From Thermofilum sp. NZ13 (lineage in GTDB: Archaea > Thermoproteota > Thermoprotei > Thermofilales > Thermofilaceae): a stretch of 64,000 nucleotides of DNA. The stretch covers positions 124,001 through 188,000 of the forward strand of contig NDWX01000003.1 in NCBI GenBank assembly GCA_002855745.1. The letters run 5' to 3'. The notes beneath the pieces are model-generated. The model was not told the DNA's origin. It was given only the letters and a program-made list of their open reading frames with translations, and ran no database searches. This document shows positions 49,963 to 57,469 of this stretch, piece by piece (the stretch's first letter is position 1; each line of letters opens with the position of its first letter). A program made the translations under genes and the position numbers.

Positions 49963-50952
49963 CTACTCGTCCTCATCCCGCAAGCGAGATATAAGCTTGA
50001 GCCCGCCGAGCTTGGCGGCGAACTCCGGATCCAGGTAGGCTCTGAAGAGGCACGCCTTGCAGACGGGCTTCGAGGAGGGCTCGCCGCAGATTACGCACTT
50101 CCGCGCGCCGCCGGGAGGCTCGGGTAGGGCTTTCCGGGCAAGCTCCTTGACCGCTAGAATCCTGTACTTGAAGCCGGGCGCCTCGTCTTCGACCTCGTTT
50201 ACCCAGCGCCGTACGGGGTGCCTCAGGGCGTACACGATGTAGGGGCACTCCACGAAGGGGGTCTGGATCCCCTTGAGCAGCGTGTACGTCAGGACCTCCT
50301 TCTCCGTCACGAAGTACAGCGGCTTTATCCTCGGGACGAGCCCCTCGCCCCCGGTTGCCGATGCTATCCCCTCGCGCACTACCCCCTCGATGTGCGCTTT
50401 GAGGGCGTTCATTATGAAGACCTGCACCTCGTCGTCCAGGTTGTGGCCTGTCGCCAGCTTGGTCGCGCCGAGCTCGCGGGCGAGCTTGTTCATCACGTAC
50501 CTTCTGAAGACTCCGCACACGCTGCAGGGCTTGTACTCGAAGCCCTTCTCCTTGAGGACCTCCACGGCCTCGTCCAAGGTGAGTCCGAAGTAGTCCTCGA
50601 ACCTTCCGATGAAGATCCTGACTCCGAGCCTTTCAGCCAGGTCCGCTAGGGCTTTTAGCTTGTACTCCCTGTAGCCCGCGATCCCCTCGTCCACGGCCAC
50701 GCCTATGACCTCGATGCCGAGCTCTCCCGAGAACTTTTTGAGCAAGTAGAGGGTGGTTAAGCTGTCCTTCCCCCCGCTCACGGCAACGGCCACTCGATCC
50801 CCGGGCTCGACGAGCCTGAAGGTCTTCAGCGTCTCGAGGACCCTTCTCTCGAAGTACTCGACGAAGTGCTCCCTGCAGAGGTAATCGCCCAGGTACGGGA
50901 CGTACGCCACCGCCTTCGAGCCGCAGACAAAGCACCTCGCCGTTCTACCCAC
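49963..50952 (-). CDS. ttuA: tRNA thiolation ATPase TtuA/NcsA-like
   Basis: This ATP-pyrophosphatase activates the wobble or T-loop uridine of tRNA for 2-thiolation. The PP-loop is VAVSGGKDSLTTLYLL at about residue 53. Five Zn/Fe-S cysteines appear in RCFVCGS, CREHF, PCSVCG, and the C-terminal CVICGEP...CKAC. The longest frame begins at 51111 inside the sulfur-carrier gene; GTG 50952 gives the conserved start VGRTARCFVCG and overlaps the carrier's stop by eight bases. That tight pairing with the ThiS-like gene shows a complete thiolation pair. Confidence 0.87.
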   Translation of the reverse strand: MGRTARCFVCGSKAVAYVPYLGDYLCREHFVEYFERRVLETLKTFRLVEPGDRVAVAVSGGKDSLTTLYLLKKFSGELGIEVIGVAVDEGIAGYREYKLKALADLAERLGVRIFIGRFEDYFGLTLDEAVEVLKEKGFEYKPCSVCGVFRRYVMNKLARELGATKLATGHNLDDEVQVFIMNALKAHIEGVVREGIASATGGEGLVPRIKPLYFVTEKEVLTYTLLKGIQTPFVECPYIVYALRHPVRRWVNEVEDEAPGFKYRILAVKELARKALPEPPGGARKCVICGEPSSKPVCKACLFRAYLDPEFAAKLGGLKLISRLRDEDE

Positions 50953-51178
50953 CCGAAACAACCGAGTGTATCTTGACGCGCGAGCCGGGCTTGAGGGGCT
51001 CGTCCTCCGCCACGACTTCCCCGTCCACGGCGACCACAACCTCGCTGGCACGCAACCCCAGCTGGCCGAGCAGGTCCCTGACCGTGGAGCCCTCTTCGAC
51101 GCACACCCCAATGCTCTCGCGGCCGAACTTGTCGACTAGGACGCTGAAGCCCCGGGTGCAGGGCGCTTCTCTACTCAT
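50945..51178 (-). CDS. ttuB: Ubiquitin-fold sulfur carrier (ThiS/MoaD/TtuB-like)
   Basis: This 77-residue beta-grasp protein ends in Gly-Gly (SVVSGG), the C-terminal thiocarboxylate site used by TtuB, ThiS and MoaD. Other signs are GSTVRDLLGQLGL and VAVDGEVVAEDEPLKPGSRV. It is overlapped by the TtuA-like gene, so it most likely carries sulfur for tRNA thiolation. A TATA-like GTTTTTAGC (minus, about 51204-51212) lies upstream of ATG 51178. Confidence 0.87.
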   Translation of the reverse strand: MSREAPCTRGFSVLVDKFGRESIGVCVEEGSTVRDLLGQLGLRASEVVVAVDGEVVAEDEPLKPGSRVKIHSVVSGG

Positions 51179-51277
51179 CGAGCGCTCCGGCTACTTCCCG
51201 CTTTCTATGCTAAAAACTTTTCCAGAGCCGCAAAGGTTAAAGATGTCCTCGGGTGTGAGGAGTGGCAGGTGTGAGGC

Positions 51278-51553
51278 TTGTCGAGCGTGTTCCAGGACCC
51301 CACTGTAGCCACAGTTAACATCGGCAAAAAGGGACTCAGCGAGGAGGTCCTCGCGGAGATCAGCAACGTCTTGGATTCTAGGGGCATCGTGAAGGTCAGG
51401 CTCCTCAAAAACTTCCGCGATACGTACGGGTACACGAGGGAGGACGTGGCTGTGATCCTCTCGCAGAGGCTGGGAGCCGAGGTCGTGGGCATCAGGGGAT
51501 ACGTGATAGCTTTGAGGAAGAAGAGGAGGAAGCTCAAGGGGCGCGGGCTCTAG
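51278..51553 (+). CDS. CRM-domain (YhbY-like) RNA-binding protein
   Basis: This small protein has a CRM fold: NIGKKGLSEEVLAEISNVLD, then the conserved GxxG-type stretch around KVRLLKNFRDTYGYTREDVAVILSQR, and GAEVVGIRGYVIALRK. Bacterial YhbY binds pre-50S ribosomes, and archaeal members are probably ribosome-associated. It starts at TTG 51278 or GTG 51287. A TATA-like GGTTAAAG at about 51235 lies upstream. The 3' end just overlaps the converging phosphoesterase gene. Confidence 0.8.
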   Translation: MSSVFQDPTVATVNIGKKGLSEEVLAEISNVLDSRGIVKVRLLKNFRDTYGYTREDVAVILSQRLGAEVVGIRGYVIALRKKRRKLKGRGL

Positions 51554-52320
51554 TAGAGCGATGGGCTGCTCGCCAGCCTCAGGTACTTTATGAGGCCGAA
51601 GTCGAAGATCCCGGCTTCCGGGTCGACGGCGTAGGCTTTGAAGCTCTCGATGTCGGCCTCTCTCAGGATCGGCGACAGCAGGTTTCTCTCGACGTTCACC
51701 TCTGTGCCGGGCATGAGGGGGCTGAGAGCGGGTAGAACTATGACCCTCTTGCCCATGTACTGGCCCTCTAGGAGGGCCTTGAGCTTCAGCCTGGCACCTA
51801 CCTCGTCTCTCAGCGCGATGGCCGGGTGCTCGTGCCCCATGAGAATCACCTCTACACCCTCAGCAAAGCCCTCGACCGGGAGGGGCTTGTGGCCGTGAAT
51901 GAACATGATTCCTTCCTCAAGGAGGTAGGGGTCTCTGAGGGGTATGTTCATTTTCTTCAGCAGAGCGATCAGGTAGTTGTCGTGGTTGCCTCTCACAACC
52001 TCCACGCCCACGCCGAGACCCTCCCGCAGGAAGCTCAAGAGCTCGCCTGTCTCCCGCCACTCCTGGCGCGTAACGTCTCCGAATTCGTGCTTAACGTCCC
52101 CGAGGATGACGACTCGCGAGGCTCCGGTCTCTCTAACCATCGACTCCAGAACACTCCTGATCTCGGTGCTCTGAACAGGGGGTATGTAGACACCCTCTTC
52201 GGCGAGCGCCTCCTCGTAGCCTATGTGGAGGTCTGCGACCGCCAGCACTCCGAGCTTGGATATGTACACGCCTAGGCCGACTATCTCGATACCCTTGGAT
52301 ATGCTGAGTGACGGCAGCAA
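51550..52320 (-). CDS. Metallophosphoesterase, archaeal COG1407-type
   Basis: The calcineurin-like motifs appear in order: VADLHIGYEEA, ILGDVKHEFG, RGNHDNY, IHGHKPLP, and MGHEHPAIA. These give the two-metal site that hydrolyses phosphodiesters or phosphomonoesters. The length of 256 residues is normal. It is sometimes annotated as an ICC-like phosphoesterase, and its natural substrate in archaea is unknown. It is divergent from HMG-CoA reductase. Confidence 0.87.
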   Translation of the reverse strand: MLPSLSISKGIEIVGLGVYISKLGVLAVADLHIGYEEALAEEGVYIPPVQSTEIRSVLESMVRETGASRVVILGDVKHEFGDVTRQEWRETGELLSFLREGLGVGVEVVRGNHDNYLIALLKKMNIPLRDPYLLEEGIMFIHGHKPLPVEGFAEGVEVILMGHEHPAIALRDEVGARLKLKALLEGQYMGKRVIVLPALSPLMPGTEVNVERNLLSPILREADIESFKAYAVDPEAGIFDFGLIKYLRLASSPSLY

Positions 52321-52357
52321 GCGGATTACCCTCTGCCATTCCTCGCAAACCGGACAG

Positions 52358-52369
52358 ATTTATATTATA
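52358..52369 (+). promoter_or_regulatory. TATA box of the HMG-CoA reductase gene
   Basis: ATTTATATTATA lies about 26 bases upstream of the ATG at 52389, consistent with a leaderless mRNA. It lies in the 68-base gap between divergent genes. Confidence 0.6.
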
Positions 52370-52388
52370 GCTCTGCTTGGTGTAGGCG

Positions 52389-53681
52389 ATGAGCGAGGGG
52401 AGAACTTCCCGCATCCCGGAGTTCTACAAGAAGAGCATCGAAGAGAGGCTGAAGATAGTCGCTGAGTTCGCGGGTCTGACTGAGGAGGAGGTTAAGCTTC
52501 TGAGAAACTTCGGCAACCTCGACCCTAAGATCGCCGACTCCATGATCGAGAACGTGATAGGGGCTATGAGCTACCCGTTCGCCGTGGCGGTCAACTTCCT
52601 GATTAACGGCAAGGATTACCTCGTGCCCATGGTGATAGAGGAGGCGAGCGTCGTCGCAGCGGCCAGCAACGCGGCTAGGGTGATGAGAAGGGACGGCGGT
52701 ATAAAGTCTATCACAACCGGCCCGCTCATGATAGGGCAGGTGCAGGTTGTAGGGCTCAAAGATCCCTGGTATAAGCGCATGCTGGTGCTCGAGCACAAGG
52801 ACGAGATCCTGCAGCGGGCCAACGAGGTCGACCCTGTTCTCGTGAAGCTCGGCGGGGGGGCGAGAGACGTGGAGGCCCGGGTAGTTGAGGGGCCGCACGG
52901 GCCCATGCTCGTCGTCCACCTGATCGTCGACGTCAGGGACGCTATGGGCGCGAACGCCGTCAACACCATGGCCGAGAGAGTCGCGCCCCTCATCGAGAGG
53001 ATAACCGGGGGGAGGGTACTCCTCAGGATAATCTCGAACCTCGCGGACAAGAGGCTCGTCAGGAGCTACGTGAAAGTGTACAAGGAGGACATTGGAGGAG
53101 AGGAGGTGGTGGACGCTATCGTTAACGCCTGGGCTTTCGCCGCGGCCGACCCCTACCGGGCCGCGACCCACAATAAGGGCATCATGAACGGGGTCATCGC
53201 CGTAGCTCTAGCGACCGCGCAGGACCACAGGGCAATAGAGGCTGGGGCTCACGCCTACGCCGCTAGGAACGGCAGGTACGAGCCGCTGTCGAGGTGGGAA
53301 AAGGACGCTGACGGGAACCTGGTGGGTAGCCTGGAGATGCCCATGGCTGTCGGCATCATCGGAGGCGCCACGAAGGTTCACCCGGTGGCAAGAGTGGCGC
53401 TGAAAATCCTCGGGGTGAAAACGGCCACCGAGCTCGCCGAGGTCATGGGCGCGGTGGGCCTCGCTCAGAACTTTGCGGCGCTGAAGGCATTGGCGACGGA
53501 GGGGATCCAGAGGGGGCACATGAGACTGCACGCGAGGAACCTTGCCATAATGGCCGGCGCTACTGGAGACCTGATAGACAAGGTCGTTGAGATAATGGTG
53601 AGCGAGAACAAGATAAACTTCGCCTACGCTCAGGAACTCGTGGCTAAGCTGTCCAAGGAAGGTGAGGCTGACAGGAAATAG
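52389..53681 (+). CDS. HMG-CoA reductase, class II type
   Basis: This enzyme reduces HMG-CoA to mevalonate for isoprenoid membrane lipids. The class II pattern is clear: ENVIGAMSYPFAVAVNF with the catalytic Glu, the Lys/Asp pair THNKGIMNGVIAVALATAQDHRA, and EGIQRGHMRLHARNLA with the catalytic His. AIEAGAHAYAARNG is also typical. Class I sequences common in Sulfolobales would differ at these places. The 430-residue length is normal. It converges on a wHTH gene two bases downstream. Confidence 0.9.
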   Translation: MSEGRTSRIPEFYKKSIEERLKIVAEFAGLTEEEVKLLRNFGNLDPKIADSMIENVIGAMSYPFAVAVNFLINGKDYLVPMVIEEASVVAAASNAARVMRRDGGIKSITTGPLMIGQVQVVGLKDPWYKRMLVLEHKDEILQRANEVDPVLVKLGGGARDVEARVVEGPHGPMLVVHLIVDVRDAMGANAVNTMAERVAPLIERITGGRVLLRIISNLADKRLVRSYVKVYKEDIGGEEVVDAIVNAWAFAAADPYRAATHNKGIMNGVIAVALATAQDHRAIEAGAHAYAARNGRYEPLSRWEKDADGNLVGSLEMPMAVGIIGGATKVHPVARVALKILGVKTATELAEVMGAVGLAQNFAALKALATEGIQRGHMRLHARNLAIMAGATGDLIDKVVEIMVSENKINFAYAQELVAKLSKEGEADRK

Positions 53682-53683
53682 AC

Positions 53684-54067
53684 TTAACTTTTTCTCAGCG
53701 TGTTTAGCTCGCTACTCAGGCTGAGGTAGTACTCGTTGATAACTTCATCCGAGGTAAGGCTGACCCTCACCTTTTCATCCGCTAATATGATCAGCCTGTC
53801 CCGCTCGCCCCCTTCCCTTTCAGTGGCACGGATCCTCTCTTCAGCCTTAACCAGCCCTTTTGCTGCAAGGCTTGACACTGCTCTTTCCACAGATTCCGTG
53901 TCTAGTTGTAGGGCCGGGAGCCTTCCTAGGTACAGCCTCTCGATGGCTGAAGGTACCTCCGAGAGCCACAGTGAGCCGCCGAACACCACGAGCGCTCTCA
54001 GGATGTCCAGCTGAAGCCGGGAGCCTTTATCCTCTCTCGACCTTAACTCCCTAGTGTACTCATCCAT
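53684..54067 (-). CDS. Winged-helix-like regulator, MarR/PadR size
   Basis: This 127-residue soluble protein has helices compatible with a winged helix (QLDILRALVVFGGSLWLSEVPSAIERL, then LDTESVERAVSSLAAKGLVKAEERIRATE with a wing GGERDRLIIL). The DNA-binding function is inferred from the shape only. The start codon (ATG, complement at 54065-54067) overlaps the divergent CPBP start codon, so a regulator here could control both genes. Confidence 0.55.
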   Translation of the reverse strand: MDEYTRELRSREDKGSRLQLDILRALVVFGGSLWLSEVPSAIERLYLGRLPALQLDTESVERAVSSLAAKGLVKAEERIRATEREGGERDRLIILADEKVRVSLTSDEVINEYYLSLSSELNTLRKS

Positions 54068-54755
54068 GATGCTTACTCTTTTTATGCCGGTTATTTGTTT
54101 AACGCCGGGGAGAGTGCTCCGCTCAGCTAGCGTGAATGTTGGAGAGGTGTGGATGGCTGTCTTCCTAGCCTACTTTGTCCTAGTGAACGTGGGGCACGTT
54201 CTAGCTGGGTATGCTATACTCTTACTCTACGGGGCGCTTGCAGTCGTTGCGGAAATACAGGATCCGCCTGGCTTAACCCTACTTGACTGCTTAGCCTTAC
54301 CGTTCATCGGTATTCTGCCCCATATCTTCCTGATACCCGTTTTCGCTACGGGTAGTGTGAGCCTCCTTGCTATCATTTTCACCGTGATTTCGGCTATTAC
54401 CGAGGAGATATTCTTCAGGGGTTTTCTCATGAAGCGCCTTGGCCTCCCGATCCAGGCGCTTGTCTTCATGTACTCGCATCTCTCAGTAACCGACCCTCTG
54501 TTTCTCGTGAACTCATCTCTCCTAGCCCCACACTACTTTGTTTTCGGGCTTACCGCTGGACTCATAGCAGATAGAAAAGGGTTTGAGGGGTCAAGCCTCT
54601 TCCACGCTACCTACAACTTAGCCGCCACTTTATACTTCCTCGCCCTTAACACGACGACGATTTCCCTGCTCCTAGCCTCGGATATCTTCAGCCTCGCGGC
54701 GGTGTTGGTATACTTGAGATTTTCTCAACATAAAATATTGTTTTCACGAGTATGA
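54066..54755 (+). CDS. CPBP-family intramembrane protease
   Basis: The protein belongs to the CPBP family (CAAX-protease and bacteriocin-processing). Motif 1 is TEEIFFRGFLMKRLG, with the Glu-Glu and Arg of the family. Motif 2 is FGLTAGLIADRKGF, and motif 3 SSLFHATYNLAAT has the His and Asn. About seven membrane helices are present. Substrate unknown. ATG 54066 or 54069 is preferred over GTG 54054; ATG 54084 (MPVICLTPGR) is also possible. It shares the start-codon region with the divergent wHTH gene. Confidence 0.85.
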   Translation: MMLTLFMPVICLTPGRVLRSASVNVGEVWMAVFLAYFVLVNVGHVLAGYAILLLYGALAVVAEIQDPPGLTLLDCLALPFIGILPHIFLIPVFATGSVSLLAIIFTVISAITEEIFFRGFLMKRLGLPIQALVFMYSHLSVTDPLFLVNSSLLAPHYFVFGLTAGLIADRKGFEGSSLFHATYNLAATLYFLALNTTTISLLLASDIFSLAAVLVYLRFSQHKILFSRV

Positions 54756-54800
54756 TTTCAGCAGGCAAAGTTAATATGTTTTAGCTCTCTAGGGGCTTCC

Positions 54801-55337
54801 GTGCACAGGACCCAGAAGCTCGCCGTCACCGCTCTGATGGCTTCCTTGGCGCTCGCGCTCTCAATCCTCAAAGTGGAGCTACCGTACCCCGTCCTACCGT
54901 ACTTGAAGTTCGACTCAGCCGAAATACCCGTAACCCTCGTCTACTTCATGTGCGGGCTCTCCTGCGGGCTCCTCACCGAGGCCCTGCACTTCACCGGCCT
55001 CGTCGCGAGGGGGGCCGACCCCCTCGGGGCCCTGACGAAGCTCCTGGCTGTTGCCTCGATGCTCGCAGGCGCCAGCGCTGCAAGGAAGGTCTCCAGAGCT
55101 GCTGCCCTCGAGTTCGCCGGGGGAGCCGCCCTGCGGGTTGCCGTGATGACCGCCATGAACTGGGTCTACTTCACCCTGCTTTACCCGAGCCTCCTCGACT
55201 ACGCTGTGAGGATGGCCGGGGGGCTGCTCCTGCTGTACGCCTTCACAGGCCTGTTCAACCTCCTCCACGCCGCGCTCAGCTTCGCAACAGCGTGGGCTGT
55301 CTACGTCGAGGTCAGAAAAAGAGTGGGGCAGCTCTAG
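54801..55337 (+). CDS. ECF transporter S component, RibU-like
   Basis: This hydrophobic 178-residue protein has about six helices, with the pattern of ECF S components for riboflavin or another vitamin: TALMASLALALSILKVELPYP...YLKFDSAEIPVTLVYFMCGLSCGLL, then GALTKLLAVASMLAGA. The loop LKFDSAEIP is the family signature near the substrate pocket. No EcfA or EcfT is nearby; group II ECF systems share one module, so this fits. GTG 54801 follows a TATA-like TTAATATG at about 54770. Confidence 0.8.
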   Translation: MHRTQKLAVTALMASLALALSILKVELPYPVLPYLKFDSAEIPVTLVYFMCGLSCGLLTEALHFTGLVARGADPLGALTKLLAVASMLAGASAARKVSRAAALEFAGGAALRVAVMTAMNWVYFTLLYPSLLDYAVRMAGGLLLLYAFTGLFNLLHAALSFATAWAVYVEVRKRVGQL

Positions 55338-55548
55338 TCCGCTTGGAGAAGCCAGCTCATCACTAGTCAGTGAGGGGCTCACTCTTCACTAGTTGCAGTG
55401 GTACGGGAGACGCTTATTATCCTTATCGCTCCTCCTTCTGCTCCCTCTGACCTCCTTAACTCCTCGTCGCCTTTCTACGGCCTCACGGCCGCCACACGAG
55501 TGACGTGTCGCCCTAGCGAACCTACTCATTGAGAGGTACCAGTGGAGG

Positions 55549-55557
55549 GTTATAAAA
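55549..55557 (+). promoter_or_regulatory. TATA box upstream of the presenilin-like gene
   Basis: GTTATAAAA would set transcription start near 55578, about 120 bases before the coding region. That predicts an unusually long leader for this mostly leaderless genome. Confidence 0.5.
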
Positions 55558-55587
55558 CTCATACATGCTGCGATTGCCAAAACAGAG

Positions 55588-55613
55588 GGGTGTGTAGGAT
55601 TACCCTAACACCC
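55588..55613 (+). promoter_or_regulatory. Hairpin at the 5' end of the presenilin-like gene's leader
   Basis: GGGTGT pairs with ACACCC and TAGG pairs with CCTA around a five-base loop, with one bulged base, giving 10 bp. Placed about ten bases after the predicted start site, it could stabilise, attenuate or regulate the mRNA. The family of the element is not recognised. Confidence 0.4.
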
Positions 55614-55697
55614 TCCCACAACTTCCCGACGTGCAAGATTATGGGAAAACTGTAGGTCAAGTGCTGGAAGAAGCATGGGAAAAGCTAAAAAGTAGCA

Positions 55698-56597
55698 TTG
55701 CCCCGTTTGCTTCTGGCGTTCACTTTGGCTGAGAGGACGATAGGCGGGAAGGTTGTATTAGGTAGCATTGCTCTCGTCGTGATAGCATCGGCTCTTTCAG
55801 CTTTTTTCGGTGCTAAGCTCTCAGCGACTGAAATCGCCGCCCTGGGGTTTCCCTTCGCCAGGGAAAACACCGCGGAGTCGGCTTTCTTGAATAGCTTGGT
55901 TTTCCTGGGTTTGGTGCTAGTTGGCACTCTTTTCATGCTCTTAATCGTGCGAGCAAGGAGGGCTTTCTTCCTCCCGTTCGTCATGGCTTTTGCCGTTTTC
56001 TTTTCCTTCTGGGGTATCTTGGAGGTGTTCGCATACGCTGTTGAAATCCCGGGGTGGCTCTATCCTCTCTACGAGCCACTAAGCCTTGCCGTTGCCGCAA
56101 CAACGGCCGCGCTCATTATTAAGCCTGTAAGCGTGCTTCTTCTAGATGCGCTGCTGCTAATATACGGCACTATGGCTGGTGCTCTGTTCTACTCGGTTCT
56201 CCCGCCCTGGAGCGTTGCCACTATAGCTGCCGTGCTTGCGGTCTACGACCTTTACTCAGTGTTTCGAGGCCCGCTGCGCCGCATACTTGAGGGTACCGTC
56301 GGGGGAAGGGGCGGGCAACCTAAGGCAACGAGCCATTTGAGAGGAGCGGTTGTCTACGTGGGCGATCTAGCCCTTGGTATGGGTGATATCCTGATATACT
56401 CGATGCTGTCGCCTCTTTACTACCTCTACCCGAGCCCGTCGATAGTCAGGTGGGCTCTGTGCGCAGCAGCGCTTGCTGCTGGCTTCTTGCTTACTCTCAG
56501 AATGCTTAAAAAGAAAAGATTCATGCCCGCTCTACCTTTGCCTGTCTTCCTCTCGATCGCGACGTACGTCGCATACCTGGCGCTAGCTAACCCTTAG
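55698..56597 (+). CDS. Presenilin/signal-peptide-peptidase-like aspartyl protease
   Basis: This membrane aspartyl protease has about nine helices. The catalytic pair is YD in AVYDLYSVFRG and GxGD in LALGMGDILIYSML, and the C-terminal PAL motif appears as MPALPLPVFLSI. These are the defining features of the presenilin/SPP group. A hydrophilic loop (GGRGGQPKATSHLRGA) lies between the two catalytic Asp helices, as in archaeal homologues. The function in archaea is probably cleavage of signal peptides or membrane proteins. The start near TTG 55698 is uncertain, because the sequence just before it has short frames only. Confidence 0.85.
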   Translation: MPRLLLAFTLAERTIGGKVVLGSIALVVIASALSAFFGAKLSATEIAALGFPFARENTAESAFLNSLVFLGLVLVGTLFMLLIVRARRAFFLPFVMAFAVFFSFWGILEVFAYAVEIPGWLYPLYEPLSLAVAATTAALIIKPVSVLLLDALLLIYGTMAGALFYSVLPPWSVATIAAVLAVYDLYSVFRGPLRRILEGTVGGRGGQPKATSHLRGAVVYVGDLALGMGDILIYSMLSPLYYLYPSPSIVRWALCAAALAAGFLLTLRMLKKKRFMPALPLPVFLSIATYVAYLALANP

Positions 56598-56673
56598 AGA
56601 AAAAGAGGGGTCAGGACGCCCATCTTCACTCATCCATCTTCGTGCACCAACGCGCTCCTCATCCCCAGAATGT

Positions 56674-56913
56674 TTACCTTGAGGAGGTAATTAAGGTTGA
56701 AGTCTTCGTAACGCCGTCCATTTTCCTGATGCTGGTCACCGTCTGGTCGAGGAGCTCGAGGGCTGGAAGATTGAGCTTCACGATGATATCGTATTCACCA
56801 TAGACTATGTGCGCCTCCTCCACAAAGCTCATGTTGCGAATTGCTTTCAAAACCTCGTCTTCCCTGCCGACGTGGGTGTTTACCAGTATGTAGACGGTTA
56901 TCTTCTCGCTCAT
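56674..56913 (-). CDS. Stand-alone Lrp/AsnC ligand-binding (RAM) domain protein
   Basis: This 79-residue protein is the RAM domain alone: AYILVNTHVGREDEVLKAI-like opening, then FVEEAHIVYGEYDIIVKL and SIRKMDGVTKTSTLI. There is no DNA-binding domain. Such proteins may bind amino acids and modify full-length Lrp regulators. The start is ATG 56913. It is followed upstream by the PdaD gene on the same strand. Confidence 0.85.
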   Translation of the reverse strand: MSEKITVYILVNTHVGREDEVLKAIRNMSFVEEAHIVYGEYDIIVKLNLPALELLDQTVTSIRKMDGVTKTSTLITSSR

Positions 56914-56981
56914 CCCCGAAAACCAGTAGTGAGTATTCCTAAGGAGTTATAAAAAATTTGCCTTGAAGCTTTGAATCAAAT

Positions 56982-57455
56982 TCACGGGGTAAGCTCGATC
57001 GAGCTGAAAACGAGGGCAACGACGACGCTACCGTAGTAGCCCTCGGGTACTTCGAGCTCCTCCGTCAGGTACCTGGGAGGCTCTATCTGAAGGTTTTTCT
57101 CGCGCCGGATTTCATCCCACATTGCTTCAAGCTGAGAGTGCGTGTGGGACTCCGAGTCGCCGTCGTGGAACTCTATGACGTATCCGTGAGGCCTGCCTCT
57201 CGCCCACGAGATCCCTGTGCTGATCTTAGCTGGACCCTTGACTCTCTTCTCGCTCATCACAACGAACACGACGGCGCCTGGGGGGAGCGGGTGGATGGGC
57301 TCCTCCTCAACTCCAGGCGGGAGTATCGAGGAAACTGGGACGAGGTTCACGTTGTGTATGCCAGCCTCTCTGAGAGCGTTGTTAAACGCCATTAGAGGCG
57401 ATACCTTGCTGAGCCCTTTCCCCTTGGTAACGAAGTACTTCCTCGGTATTATCAT
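56982..57455 (-). CDS. pdaD: Pyruvoyl-dependent arginine decarboxylase
   Basis: This enzyme makes agmatine from arginine, the first step of polyamine synthesis in many archaea. The self-cleavage site is the Ser-Ser pair in LVPVSSILPPG; the second Ser becomes the pyruvoyl group. Other hits are TKGKGLSKVSPLMAFNNAL and EAMWDEIRREKNL. ATG 57455 (MIIPRKYFVTKG) is preferred over the longer frame to 57482. It has the expected 157-residue size. The gene is 14 bases after the methyltransferase stop. Confidence 0.9.
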   Translation of the reverse strand: MIIPRKYFVTKGKGLSKVSPLMAFNNALREAGIHNVNLVPVSSILPPGVEEEPIHPLPPGAVVFVVMSEKRVKGPAKISTGISWARGRPHGYVIEFHDGDSESHTHSQLEAMWDEIRREKNLQIEPPRYLTEELEVPEGYYGSVVVALVFSSIELTP

Positions 57456-57469
57456 ATCCTTTGGACTGC

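Larger units (their letters stand above)
55338..55697. other. Intergenic region with terminator-like hairpin, promoter and leader
   Basis: The 360-base gap has no protein gene. AGTGAG-GGG-CTCACT (about 55369-55383) is a 6-bp hairpin, a possible terminator for the ECF gene. A TATA-like GTTATAAAA lies at 55549-55557. An extended hairpin at 55588-55613 would sit just inside the RNA. The remaining sequence is C/T-rich. Confidence 0.45.

Noticed and set aside
52365-53171. 268-codon minus-strand frame over HMG-CoA reductase
   Set aside because: Antisense to a gene with clear catalytic motifs; Pro/His-rich shadow sequence.
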